Assembly (NCBI GenBank): GCA_025964775.1
Contig: JAOPYE010000015.1
Span: 1-64,000, forward strand
Reading direction: 5' to 3'
Origin: Marmoricola sp.
GTDB taxonomy: Bacteria; Actinomycetota; Actinomycetes; Propionibacteriales; Nocardioidaceae
Length of the DNA stretch: 64,000 nucleotides
The notes under the pieces were generated by a model. The model saw only the letters and a program-made list of their open reading frames with translations. It ran no database searches and was not told the DNA's origin. Shown here one piece after another: positions 22,838 through 29,881 of the stretch (position 1 is the stretch's first letter; each line of letters starts with the position of its first letter). The position numbers were made by a program, and so were the translations under genes.

Positions 22838-24402
22838 CCCATCAGCTCCGGTTCCGCGGCAGGTTCGCTACCGAGCGTCGTCCGCAGCGGGACCTCCTTG
22901 ATGAACAGGACCGCGACCAGGGCCAGCACCGCGAACACGGTCGAGACCAGGAACAGCTCGCCGATCGAGGTGCCGAACGCGTGCTCGAAGATCGGACGGA
23001 CCGTCGCAGGCAGGCTGCGAACGTTCGGGATCTGGTTGCTCTGGTGCGCGCCGGCCGGGATCCCGGCCTGCACCAGCCCGTGGTGCACCGAGCTCGCCAC
23101 GCGCGAGGCCAGCAGGGCACCCAGGGCAGAGACACCGATGGAACCGCCCATCGAGCGGAAGAACGACACCACGGCGCTGGAGGTACCGAGGTCAGCAGGG
23201 GCCGCGTTGTTCTGAACGGCCAGGATCATGTTCTGCATCGTGGCGCCGAGCCCGACCCCCAGGATCGCCTGGAACAGCGCGACCTCGGCCAGTGGCGTCG
23301 ACTCGTCGATGAAGCTGAGCAGGAAGATGCCGAGCACGACCAGCACCATGCCGCCGACCAGCAGGTTCTTCCACCGGCCGGTCCTCGAGATGATCCGGCC
23401 TGACACGATGCTGGAGACCAGCAGCCCGCCGACCATCGCGATCGACATCAGTCCGGCGTGCGTGGGTGTCATGCCGCGGGCGATCTGGAAGTACTGCGAG
23501 AGGTACACGGTCGCACCGAAGAGGGCGACGCCGACGAAGACGCTCGCCAGCGTGGCCAGCACCGTGGTGCGGTCGCGGAAGAGGCGCGGCGGGATGATCG
23601 GCTCGCTGGCGACCCGCAGCTCGACCATCACCGCAGCGGCGAGGATCGCCACCCCGAGGACGACCAGCGCGAAGCTGGTCATCGAGCCCCAGGCGAACTG
23701 GCTGCCGGCCAGGGAGACCCAGATGAGCAGCGTCGAGACGCCGCCGACGATCAGGGTCGCTCCGAAGTAGTCGACCTTGACGTCACGCTTGATGACCGGG
23801 AGGTGCAGGGTCTTCTGCAGGACCGCGAAGGCCGCGGCCGCGACCGGGATGCCGACGAAGAAGCAGGACCGCCACCCGAGGCCGGGCAGGTCGACCAGGA
23901 CACCGCCGATGAGCGGGCCGCTGATCGTGGCGATCGCGAACACGGCACCGATGTAGCCCGAGTACCGGCCGCGATCGCGCGGCGGCACCATCGAGGCGAT
24001 CACTACCTGGACGAGTGCGGTGACCCCGCCGACACCGAGGCCCTGCACGGCGCGTGCGGCGATCAGGACCCCCATCGACTGGGCGACAGAGGCGACCACC
24101 GAGCCGGCGACGTAGATGAGCAGTGCCGTCTGCACCAGCGTCTTCTTGTCGAACTGGTCCGAGAGCTTGCCCCAGATCGGCGTCGAGGCAGTCATCGCGA
24201 GCAGCGTGGCCACCACGATCCAGGTGTAGCCGGACTGGGTGCCGTGCAGGTCGGAGACGATCCGGGGCAGGGCGTTGTCGACCACCGTGCTGGAGAGCAT
24301 GGCGACGAACATGGCAAGAAGAAGGCCGCGAAGCGCGCCGAGGATCTCCCGGTGCGACATCGGGCCGGCCTGCTCGGCAGGCGGCGCGGAAACCAAAGTC
24401 AT
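22834..24402 (-). CDS. DHA2-family (EmrB/QacA) 14-helix MFS efflux pump
   Basis: Multidrug exporter of 522 residues with about 14 hydrophobic segments. Visible motifs are the DHA2 first helix MLSSTVVDNALPRIV, motif A in GKLSDQFDKKTLV near residue 75, and motif C in the fifth helix (ATISGPLIGGVLVD). It exports hydrophobic or cationic compounds by proton antiport, judging from family. The ATG at 24402 is preferred; a TTG five codons upstream lies within an operator. An unusual leader and two MarR operators precede it. Confidence 0.87.
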   Translation of the reverse strand: MTLVSAPPAEQAGPMSHREILGALRGLLLAMFVAMLSSTVVDNALPRIVSDLHGTQSGYTWIVVATLLAMTASTPIWGKLSDQFDKKTLVQTALLIYVAGSVVASVAQSMGVLIAARAVQGLGVGGVTALVQVVIASMVPPRDRGRYSGYIGAVFAIATISGPLIGGVLVDLPGLGWRSCFFVGIPVAAAAFAVLQKTLHLPVIKRDVKVDYFGATLIVGGVSTLLIWVSLAGSQFAWGSMTSFALVVLGVAILAAAVMVELRVASEPIIPPRLFRDRTTVLATLASVFVGVALFGATVYLSQYFQIARGMTPTHAGLMSIAMVGGLLVSSIVSGRIISRTGRWKNLLVGGMVLVVLGIFLLSFIDESTPLAEVALFQAILGVGLGATMQNMILAVQNNAAPADLGTSSAVVSFFRSMGGSIGVSALGALLASRVASSVHHGLVQAGIPAGAHQSNQIPNVRSLPATVRPIFEHAFGTSIGELFLVSTVFAVLALVAVLFIKEVPLRTTLGSEPAAEPELMG

Positions 24403-24403
24403 G

Positions 24404-24418
24404 GTTGTATTCTGCAAC
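24404..24418. promoter_or_regulatory. MarR operator, proximal copy
   Basis: GTTGTATTCTGCAAC: six-base arms around a TTC centre, one mismatch. It ends two bases before the efflux pump start codon. Its centre is 21 bases (two helical turns) from that of the distal copy. Confidence 0.6.
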
Positions 24419-24424
24419 TATCTA

Positions 24425-24439
24425 GTTGCGTTCCGCAAC
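24425..24439. promoter_or_regulatory. MarR operator, distal copy
   Basis: GTTGCGTTCCGCAAC: perfect six-base arms around TTC, and one further base pair on each side (A...T). Same core as the proximal copy, giving consensus GTTGYRTTCYGCAAC. Confidence 0.65.
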
Positions 24440-24475
24440 TTTTATGAGGCAGGTCACATCGGCCGGGCACGCAGC

Positions 24476-24534
24476 GACCCGCAGGTGTCAGGCTCGCGCC
24501 TGGTACCGGCGGACAACCGGTTCACCTGCGGGTC
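24476..24534 (-). ncRNA. Three-helix structured element in the efflux-pump leader
   Basis: Read on the minus strand, a perfect 12-base-pair outer stem (GACCCGCAGGTG with CACCTGCGGGTC) encloses two smaller hairpins: ACCGG-TTGTCCG-CCGGT and CAGGC-GCGA-GCCTG, the latter with a GNRA tetraloop. The layout is that of a three-way junction. It lies within the putative 5' leader of the DHA2 pump, between the short ORF and the MarR operators. I do not match it to a known riboswitch class. Confidence 0.5.
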
Positions 24535-24552
24535 GGGTGGCTGCGGTGAATT

Positions 24553-24570
24553 CGCTGGCAGCCGCCAGCG
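24553..24570. other. Hairpin in the efflux-pump leader
   Basis: CGCTGGC, four-base loop, GCCAGCG: a perfect seven-base-pair stem between the short ORF and the three-helix element. It could be an anti-terminator or pausing hairpin; no U-tract follows. Confidence 0.4.
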
Positions 24571-24605
24571 TGCCCCACAGAACTCACGAGGAGCGGGGGC
24601 GGGGA

Positions 24606-24621
24606 GCTGCTAGCTAGCAGC
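24606..24621. repeat. Perfect 16-base palindrome at the leader ORF stop
   Basis: GCTGCTAGCTAGCAGC is fully self-complementary and contains the stop codon of the leader ORF. As RNA it would not form a good hairpin (no loop), so a DNA-binding site or an incidental palindrome is more likely. Confidence 0.5.
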
Positions 24622-24648
24622 CACCTCACTTGTCCTAGAAGAATGCAT
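24610..24648 (-). CDS. Putative 12-residue leader peptide MHSSRTSEVAAS
   Basis: A 12-codon ORF, ATG at 24648 to TAG at 24610-24612, preceded by AAGGAGGTG (24667-24659), nearly full complementarity to the 16S rRNA tail, ten bases before the ATG. A promoter (TTGTTC, 17 bases, TACGGT) lies just upstream. The stop codon sits inside a 16-base perfect palindrome. The peptide itself has no recognisable motif. It opens the leader of the DHA2/MarR operon, so translation here may control read-through into the pump by attenuation. A chance ORF cannot be excluded, but so strong a ribosome site in a GC-rich gap is unlikely by accident. Confidence 0.55.
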   Translation of the reverse strand: MHSSRTSEVAAS

Positions 24649-24680
24649 TTCTTCAGACCACCTCCTTCCTGTGTGCGACC

Positions 24681-24709
24681 ACCGTACGTCGAGTGATCGC
24701 GCGGAACAA
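24681..24709 (-). promoter_or_regulatory. Sigma-A-type promoter of the efflux-pump leader
   Basis: TTGTTC (24709-24704), 17-base spacer, TACGGT (24686-24681). The predicted start near 24674 gives a leader of about 270 bases before the pump gene. Confidence 0.5.
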
Positions 24710-24717
24710 TGGGTTTC

Positions 24718-26751
24718 TCACCCGGCCAGCGCGGCCGCGAACTGGGCGTTGTACAGCCGCGCGTAGGCGCCGTTCGCGAGGAGCAGCTCGTCGTGCGTTC
24801 CCTGCTCGACGATCGATCCGTCCTCCATCACCAGGATCAGGTCTGCGTCCCGGATCGTGGAGAGTCGGTGGGCGATCACGAACGAGGTCCGATCGATGCG
24901 CAGCGCCGCCATCGCGCGCTGCACCAGCAGCTCGGTGCGAGTGTCGACCGAGCTGGTCGCCTCGTCGAGGATCAGCAGCGCCGGGTCGGACAGGAAGGCG
25001 CGCGCGATCGTGACCAGCTGCCGTTCACCGGCGGACAGGTTCGAGCCCTCCTCGTCGATGAGGGTGTCGTAGCCGTCCGGCAGGGAGTGCACAAACCGGT
25101 CCACGAACGTGGCCCGCGCCGCCGAGAGGATCTGCTCCTCGGTCGCCTCCGGGTTGCCGTAGGCGATGTTGTCCCGGATGGTGCCCTCGAACAGCCAGGT
25201 GTCCTGGAGCACCATCCCTGTCTGCGACCGCAGTGCTGAACGCGGCATCGCGGCGATGTCCACACCGTCGAGCGTGATCCGTCCGCCCTGCACGTCGTAG
25301 AACCGCATCACCAGGTTGACCAGCGTGGTCTTGCCGGCCCCCGTCGGGCCGACGATCGCGACCGTGTGGCCGGGATCGGCGACCAGGGAGAGATCGCGGA
25401 TCAGTGGCTTGTCGGGCAGGTAGGAGAACGTCACGTTCTCGAAGCGCACCTCACCTCGCCGCCGGCCCATCGCCGCGGCGTCGGTGTGGCCTTCGACCGG
25501 CTCCTCGGACGCGTCGAGCAGCTCGAAGACCCGCTCGGCCGACGCCACGCCCGACTGCAGCAAGTTGGCCATCGAGGCGACCTGGGACAGCGGCTGGGTG
25601 AACTGTCGCGTGTACTGGATGAACGCCTGGACGTCTCCCAGGGACAGCGAGCCGCTCGCCACGCGCAGTCCGCCGAGCACGGCGACCGCCACGTAGTTGA
25701 TGTTCCCGATGAACATCATGATCGGCATGATCAGGCCGCTGACGAACTGCGCCGAGAACGAGGCCTTGAACAACGCCTCGTTCTCCACCTCGAAGACCTG
25801 TTCGGAATCGGAGAGGCGGCCGAACACCTTGACCAGGGAATGCCCCGAGAAGGTCTCCTCGATGTGCGAGTTCAGCCGGCCGGTGCGCCGCCACTGCTGG
25901 ACGAACATCCCCTGGGAGCGCTTCATCACCCGCCCGGTGACCAGCATCGAGATCGGGACGGTGACCACGGCGACCACGGCCAGCAGGGGCGAGATCCAGA
26001 TCATCATCGCGAGCACCGCGAACACGGTGAGCACGGAGGTGAGCAGCTGGCTCATGGTCTGCTGCAGCGACTGGCTGACGTTGTCGATGTCATTGGTGAC
26101 CCGGCTGAGCAGCTCACCACGGGGCTGGGAGTCGAAGTAGCTCAACGGCAGGCGGTTGACCTTGTTCTCGACGTCGGAGCGCATCGTGAAGATCGTGCCC
26201 TGCACCACGTCGTTGAGGATGTAGCCGGCGAGCCAGGCCAGCGCAGAGCCCAGGACGTAGATCGCCAGCACGATCAGCAGGACACGACCGACCTTGTCGA
26301 ACTCGACCCCGAGGCCGGGGTGCACATCCATCGACGACACCATCGAGGCGACCTTGCCCTGACCGGTCGCGCGGAGGTGCGCCACCGCCTGGGCCTTGGT
26401 GAGGCCGGCAGGCATCTTGCCGCCGATCAGCCCGGCGAAGATCAGGTCCGTCGCCTTGCCGAGGATCCGCGGACCGATGGCACTCAGCACCACGCTCGCC
26501 ACGGTCAGCGCCAGCACCGCGCTGGCCTTGACCCGGTAGGGCCGCATCCGTCCGAGCAACCGCATGGCCGACGGCTTGAAGGTCGAGGCCTTCTGGCCCA
26601 CCATGCCGCCACCGAACGGCCCGCGCCCGGGTCCGGCACCGGGGCCGGCGATGACGCGCTCGGTCTCCTTGAGCTTTCCGGCCGACCCCTCCCCTTGGTT
26701 TCGAGACGGGCGCAGCCCGCCCTCCTCAACCTCCTCGCTTCGCTCGGACAT
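24718..26751 (-). CDS. ABC exporter half-transporter (canonical ATPase site subunit)
   Basis: Type IV ABC exporter of 677 residues: six transmembrane helices (about 75-375) and an ATPase domain with Walker A GPTGAGKTT near 455, signature LSAGERQ, Walker B plus catalytic glutamate LLILDEATSSVD, and the H-loop AHRLST. The signature is degenerate (SAGE for SGGQ). It forms a pair with the next upstream gene, whose stop overlaps its start by one base; GGAGGAGG lies seven bases before the ATG. The first 17 or so residues (MSERSEEVEEGGLRPSRN) are encoded by a dispersed repeat, and residues 20-65 are Gly/Pro-rich and poorly conserved in form. TetR-controlled; probable multidrug or lipid export. Confidence 0.9.
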   Translation of the reverse strand: MSERSEEVEEGGLRPSRNQGEGSAGKLKETERVIAGPGAGPGRGPFGGGMVGQKASTFKPSAMRLLGRMRPYRVKASAVLALTVASVVLSAIGPRILGKATDLIFAGLIGGKMPAGLTKAQAVAHLRATGQGKVASMVSSMDVHPGLGVEFDKVGRVLLIVLAIYVLGSALAWLAGYILNDVVQGTIFTMRSDVENKVNRLPLSYFDSQPRGELLSRVTNDIDNVSQSLQQTMSQLLTSVLTVFAVLAMMIWISPLLAVVAVVTVPISMLVTGRVMKRSQGMFVQQWRRTGRLNSHIEETFSGHSLVKVFGRLSDSEQVFEVENEALFKASFSAQFVSGLIMPIMMFIGNINYVAVAVLGGLRVASGSLSLGDVQAFIQYTRQFTQPLSQVASMANLLQSGVASAERVFELLDASEEPVEGHTDAAAMGRRRGEVRFENVTFSYLPDKPLIRDLSLVADPGHTVAIVGPTGAGKTTLVNLVMRFYDVQGGRITLDGVDIAAMPRSALRSQTGMVLQDTWLFEGTIRDNIAYGNPEATEEQILSAARATFVDRFVHSLPDGYDTLIDEEGSNLSAGERQLVTIARAFLSDPALLILDEATSSVDTRTELLVQRAMAALRIDRTSFVIAHRLSTIRDADLILVMEDGSIVEQGTHDELLLANGAYARLYNAQFAAALAG
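26697..26750. repeat. Dispersed repeat copy inside the start of the ABC subunit gene
   Basis: GGTTTCGAGACG (26697-26708), hairpin core GGCGCAGCCCGC, CCTCCTCAACC (26721-26731), then TCCTCGCTTCGCTCGGAC, which ends at the start codon. The same unit occurs at 4562-4637 and 16821-16853 outside genes; here it encodes the N-terminus of the protein. Confidence 0.8.
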
Positions 26752-28484
26752 CAGGCCGCCTCCTCCGCACTCATCTGGGACGCGACGATCTCCTCGTAGG
26801 TCTGGCACGTGTCGAGCAGCTCGTGATGCGATCCGCGCCCGACGATCTCGCCGTCCTCGACGACGAGGATCAGGTCGGCGTCGCGGATCGTCGAGACCCG
26901 TTGCGCGACGATCACCACGGTGGCGTCCGCCGTCACTGGTTTGAGGGCAGCCCGCAGCCGTGCGTCGGTGGCGAGGTCGAGCGCCGAGAACGAGTCGTCG
27001 AACAGGTAGATCGCGGGCTTGCGGATCAGGGCCCGCGCGATCGCCAGCCGCTGGCGCTGACCTCCGCTGACGTTGGTCCCGCCCTGGGCGATCGGAGAGT
27101 CCAGGCCATCGGGCATCGCCGCGACGAAGTCGCGTCCCTGGGCGACCTCGAGCGCCTGCCACATCTCTTCCTCGGTCGCATCCGGTTTGCCGTACCGCAA
27201 GTTGCTGGCGACGGTCCCCATGAACAGGAAGCCCTTCTGCGGGACCAGTCCGAGCTGGGCCCACAACGCCTCGGCATCGAGGTCGCGGACGTCGACCCCG
27301 CCGACCAGCACCCGACCGTCGGTGGCGTCGAAGAGCCGTGGAACCAGGTTGACGATCGTCGACTTCCCGGCACCGGTGGAGCCGATGATCGCCACGGTCT
27401 GTCCCGGGCGGGCCTCGAAGGAGGCGTCCCGCACGACCCCGACATCAGCGCCCGGGTAGGTGAAGCCGACCTGCTCGAAGCGCAGCACCCCGGGCTCGAC
27501 GAAGGTCGTGACGCCGACGTCGGGAAGCACCACCGACGAGTCGGTCTCCAGCACCTCGACGATCCGGTCGGCACAGACGGCGGACCGCGGAATCATCATC
27601 AGCATGAAGGTCGCCATCATCACGCTCATCACGATCTGCATCAGGTAGGACAGGTACGCCGTCAGGTCGCCGATCTGCATCTGCCCGCCCTGCACGCGGT
27701 GACCGCCGAACCAGAGCACGGCGACCGACGCGACGTTCGCGACCAGCATCACCGTCGGGAACATCCCGGCCTGCCAGCGACCGGCGCGGATCGAGACGTC
27801 GGTGAGGTCGCCGTTCGCCGTCGCGAACCTCGCGGTCTCGCGCTCCTCGCGCACGAACGCGCGCACCACCCGAACGCCGGTGATCTGCTCGCGCAGCAGT
27901 CGGTTGACCTCGTCGATGCGCTCCTGCATCAGTCGGAAGCTGGGCACCATCCGGGTGACGATGAAGCCGATCGAGACCGCAAGAACCGGCACCACGAGGG
28001 CCACCAGCCACGACAGCCCGGCATTGACCCGGACTGCCATCACGATGCCGCCGACCATCATGATCGGGGCCGAGACCATCAGGGTCCCGCCCAGCAGTAC
28101 GAGCATCTGGACCTGCTGGACGTCGTTGGTCTCGCGGGTGATCAGCGACGGCGCACCGAAGTGCTGGACCTCGCGTGCCGAGAAACCGCCGACCTGGTGG
28201 AACAGCCGGGCACGCACGTCGCGACCGAACGCCATCGCCGTACGGGCCGAGAACCACACCGCGATGATCGAGCAGGTGATCTGCAACAGGGAGATCGCCA
28301 GCATCAACCCGCCGTGCCGAAGGATGTAGCCGGTGTCACCGGTGATCACCCCGTTGTCGATGATGTCGGCGTTCAGGCTCGGCAGGTAGAGCATGGCTCC
28401 GGTACCGACGAACTGGAGCCCGACGACGATCGCCAGCGATCGACGGTAGGGCCGGAGGTACTCGGAGATCAGACGGATCAGCAT
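26751..28484 (-). CDS. ABC exporter half-transporter (degenerate ATPase site subunit)
   Basis: Type IV ABC exporter of 577 residues, membrane domain at about 15-310 and ATPase domain with Walker A GSTGAGKST near 373, signature VSGGQRQ and Walker B AIYLFDDSFSALD. The residue after the Walker B aspartate is Asp, not the catalytic Glu, so this subunit contributes the non-hydrolysing site of a heterodimer, as in TmrAB or BmrCD-type pumps. The partner carries the intact glutamate but a degenerate signature, which completes the pattern. It starts at the end of the TetR gene (one-base overlap) and overlaps the partner start by one base. Confidence 0.9.
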   Translation of the reverse strand: MLIRLISEYLRPYRRSLAIVVGLQFVGTGAMLYLPSLNADIIDNGVITGDTGYILRHGGLMLAISLLQITCSIIAVWFSARTAMAFGRDVRARLFHQVGGFSAREVQHFGAPSLITRETNDVQQVQMLVLLGGTLMVSAPIMMVGGIVMAVRVNAGLSWLVALVVPVLAVSIGFIVTRMVPSFRLMQERIDEVNRLLREQITGVRVVRAFVREERETARFATANGDLTDVSIRAGRWQAGMFPTVMLVANVASVAVLWFGGHRVQGGQMQIGDLTAYLSYLMQIVMSVMMATFMLMMIPRSAVCADRIVEVLETDSSVVLPDVGVTTFVEPGVLRFEQVGFTYPGADVGVVRDASFEARPGQTVAIIGSTGAGKSTIVNLVPRLFDATDGRVLVGGVDVRDLDAEALWAQLGLVPQKGFLFMGTVASNLRYGKPDATEEEMWQALEVAQGRDFVAAMPDGLDSPIAQGGTNVSGGQRQRLAIARALIRKPAIYLFDDSFSALDLATDARLRAALKPVTADATVVIVAQRVSTIRDADLILVVEDGEIVGRGSHHELLDTCQTYEEIVASQMSAEEAA

Positions 28485-29083
28485 CAGGCCTTCTTCTTTC
28501 GCGGATCGACCAGCAGGCCGTAGAGAACGGTGTCGACAATCTCCTCGGGCGACATCAGGTCACCGTCGGACATCTGGGTGTTGCTGCCGCCCAGGGTGAG
28601 CAGGCGCAGGGTGTTCACGAGCTTGGCCGGGGTGATCCGGATCAGGTCGGCGTCAGGCTCGACCAGGGCGACCATGGCCAGATCCACGTGCTTGCGCCAG
28701 TCCCGGTGCCGGTCGTGATCGGCCTTGACCGCAGCCGGCGGACCCATGGTCCCGAGTGCACGGATCAGGCCGAAGGTGGAGATGTACCGCTGCTGGAGCA
28801 GCGCGGTGATGGCGATCAGCCGGTCCCGCAACGGCAGGCCGGCGTCGACGCCGTCGAGCTGCTGGACGAAGGTGGCCGAGCGGAACGCGTGGATCACGGC
28901 CTCGTCGACGAGTTCGTCCTTGGAGTTGAAGACCCGGAAGATCGTGCCCTCCGCGACCCCGGCGGCCTCCGCGATCTGGCGCGTCGTCACCGCACGACCG
29001 TGCTGGTGCAGCAGCGGCAGCGCGGCCTCGATCAGGGCAGTCCTCCGCTCGCCGGCGGGCAGAGCAGGGGCACGGGGAGTCAC
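28484..29083 (-). CDS. TetR-family repressor of the ABC exporter operon
   Basis: Regulator of 199 residues. The N-terminal helix-turn-helix reads RAVTTRQIAEAAGVAEGTIFRVFNSKDEL near residues 30-58, typical of TetR; the C-terminal half is the ligand-binding helical domain. First gene of the operon with the two exporter genes, with one-base overlap to the next start. The GTG at 29083 lies six bases after a TAGAGT box, so the message is probably leaderless. A perfect 20-base palindrome sits just upstream of that box, giving simple autorepression. Confidence 0.88.
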   Translation of the reverse strand: MTPRAPALPAGERRTALIEAALPLLHQHGRAVTTRQIAEAAGVAEGTIFRVFNSKDELVDEAVIHAFRSATFVQQLDGVDAGLPLRDRLIAITALLQQRYISTFGLIRALGTMGPPAAVKADHDRHRDWRKHVDLAMVALVEPDADLIRITPAKLVNTLRLLTLGGSNTQMSDGDLMSPEEIVDTVLYGLLVDPRKKKA

Positions 29084-29089
29084 CGGGAC

Positions 29090-29095
29090 ACTCTA
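29090..29095 (-). promoter_or_regulatory. -10 box TAGAGT of the tetR-ABC operon
   Basis: TAGAGT with six bases (GTCCCG) to the GTG start at 29083, and no ribosome site. The palindromic operator begins one base upstream of the box. Confidence 0.55.
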
Positions 29096-29096
29096 T

Positions 29097-29116
29097 GTGA
29101 GTGAGCGCTCACTCAC
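29097..29116. promoter_or_regulatory. TetR operator, perfect 20-base palindrome
   Basis: GTGAGTGAGCGCTCACTCAC is fully symmetric. It occupies the -35/-10 spacer of the tetR promoter, where a bound dimer would block polymerase. The GAGTGAGCGCTCACTC core has the look of TetR-family sites in actinomycetes. Confidence 0.75.
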
Positions 29117-29123
29117 AAACGGT

Positions 29124-29774
29124 TTACGGAGCCAACCGGTGCGTGCTCCAGGTCTCGCCGGTCCGCCGGTAGACGAGCCGGTCGTGCATCCGGCCACGCC
29201 TGCCCTGCCAGAACTCGATCGTGCTCGGCCGGACCCGGTAGCCACCCCAGTACGGCGGTGCCGGGATGTCCTGCCCCAGGTAGTACGCGCGGATCTCGTC
29301 GTACGTCGCCTCCAGCGTCTCCCGGGACGCGACCTCGCGGGACTGGGCCGAGGCCCAGGCGCCGATCTGCGAGTCGCGCGGACGGGACGCGAAGTACGCG
29401 TCGGTCTCCGAGCGCCGTACGACGTCGGCGGTGCCCTCGATCCGCACCTGGCGCTGCAGGCCGTACCAGCCGAAGAGCAACGAGCACCGCGGATCCGCTG
29501 CCAGCGCGACTCCCTTGCGCGACTCGTGGTTGGTGAAGAACACGAAGCCACGGGCATCGAAGCCCTTGAGCAGCACGGTGCGCGAGGACGGCGCACCGCC
29601 TGCATCGACGGTCGAGAGCACCATCGCGTTGGGCTCGGTGATGCCGGCTGCGCGGGCGATCTCGAACCAGGTGCTGAAGAGCTCGAGCGGATCAGGAGTC
29701 AGATCGGACTCGTCGAGGCCGCCCAGCTCGTACTCCTCGCGCAGACTCGCGAGGTCGGGCGTGACCGGATCCAT
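29124..29774 (-). CDS. pdxH: Pyridoxamine 5'-phosphate oxidase
   Basis: FMN-dependent oxidase of 216 residues that makes pyridoxal 5'-phosphate from the pyridoxine or pyridoxamine phosphate. Visible motifs are the N-terminal LREEYELGGLDESDL, NAMVLSTVDAGGAPSSRTVLLKGFD, the FMN-phosphate-binding FFTNHESRKG, RQVRIEGTA, and the C-terminal signature EFWQGRRGRMHDRLVYRR. Complete and of normal length. It is divergent from citrate synthase, an arrangement I recall from Streptomyces. Confidence 0.93.
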   Translation of the reverse strand: MDPVTPDLASLREEYELGGLDESDLTPDPLELFSTWFEIARAAGITEPNAMVLSTVDAGGAPSSRTVLLKGFDARGFVFFTNHESRKGVALAADPRCSLLFGWYGLQRQVRIEGTADVVRRSETDAYFASRPRDSQIGAWASAQSREVASRETLEATYDEIRAYYLGQDIPAPPYWGGYRVRPSTIEFWQGRRGRMHDRLVYRRTGETWSTHRLAP

Positions 29775-29881
29775 GGAGCCAGATTAGAACCTGTTCCGGG
29801 ATACGGCAGAATGCCTGTGACGTCGCTGACGAGCGCAATCCGTTCGAAGCGACCACAGACCTGGACGAAGGAGTTCACGAG

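Noticed and set aside
24606-24621. Palindrome GCTGCTAGCTAGCAGC as a hairpin terminator of the ABC operon
   Set aside because: It has no loop and no U-tract, and it lies about 100 bases after the exporter stop, beyond a promoter and the leader ORF; a role in the leader is more likely.
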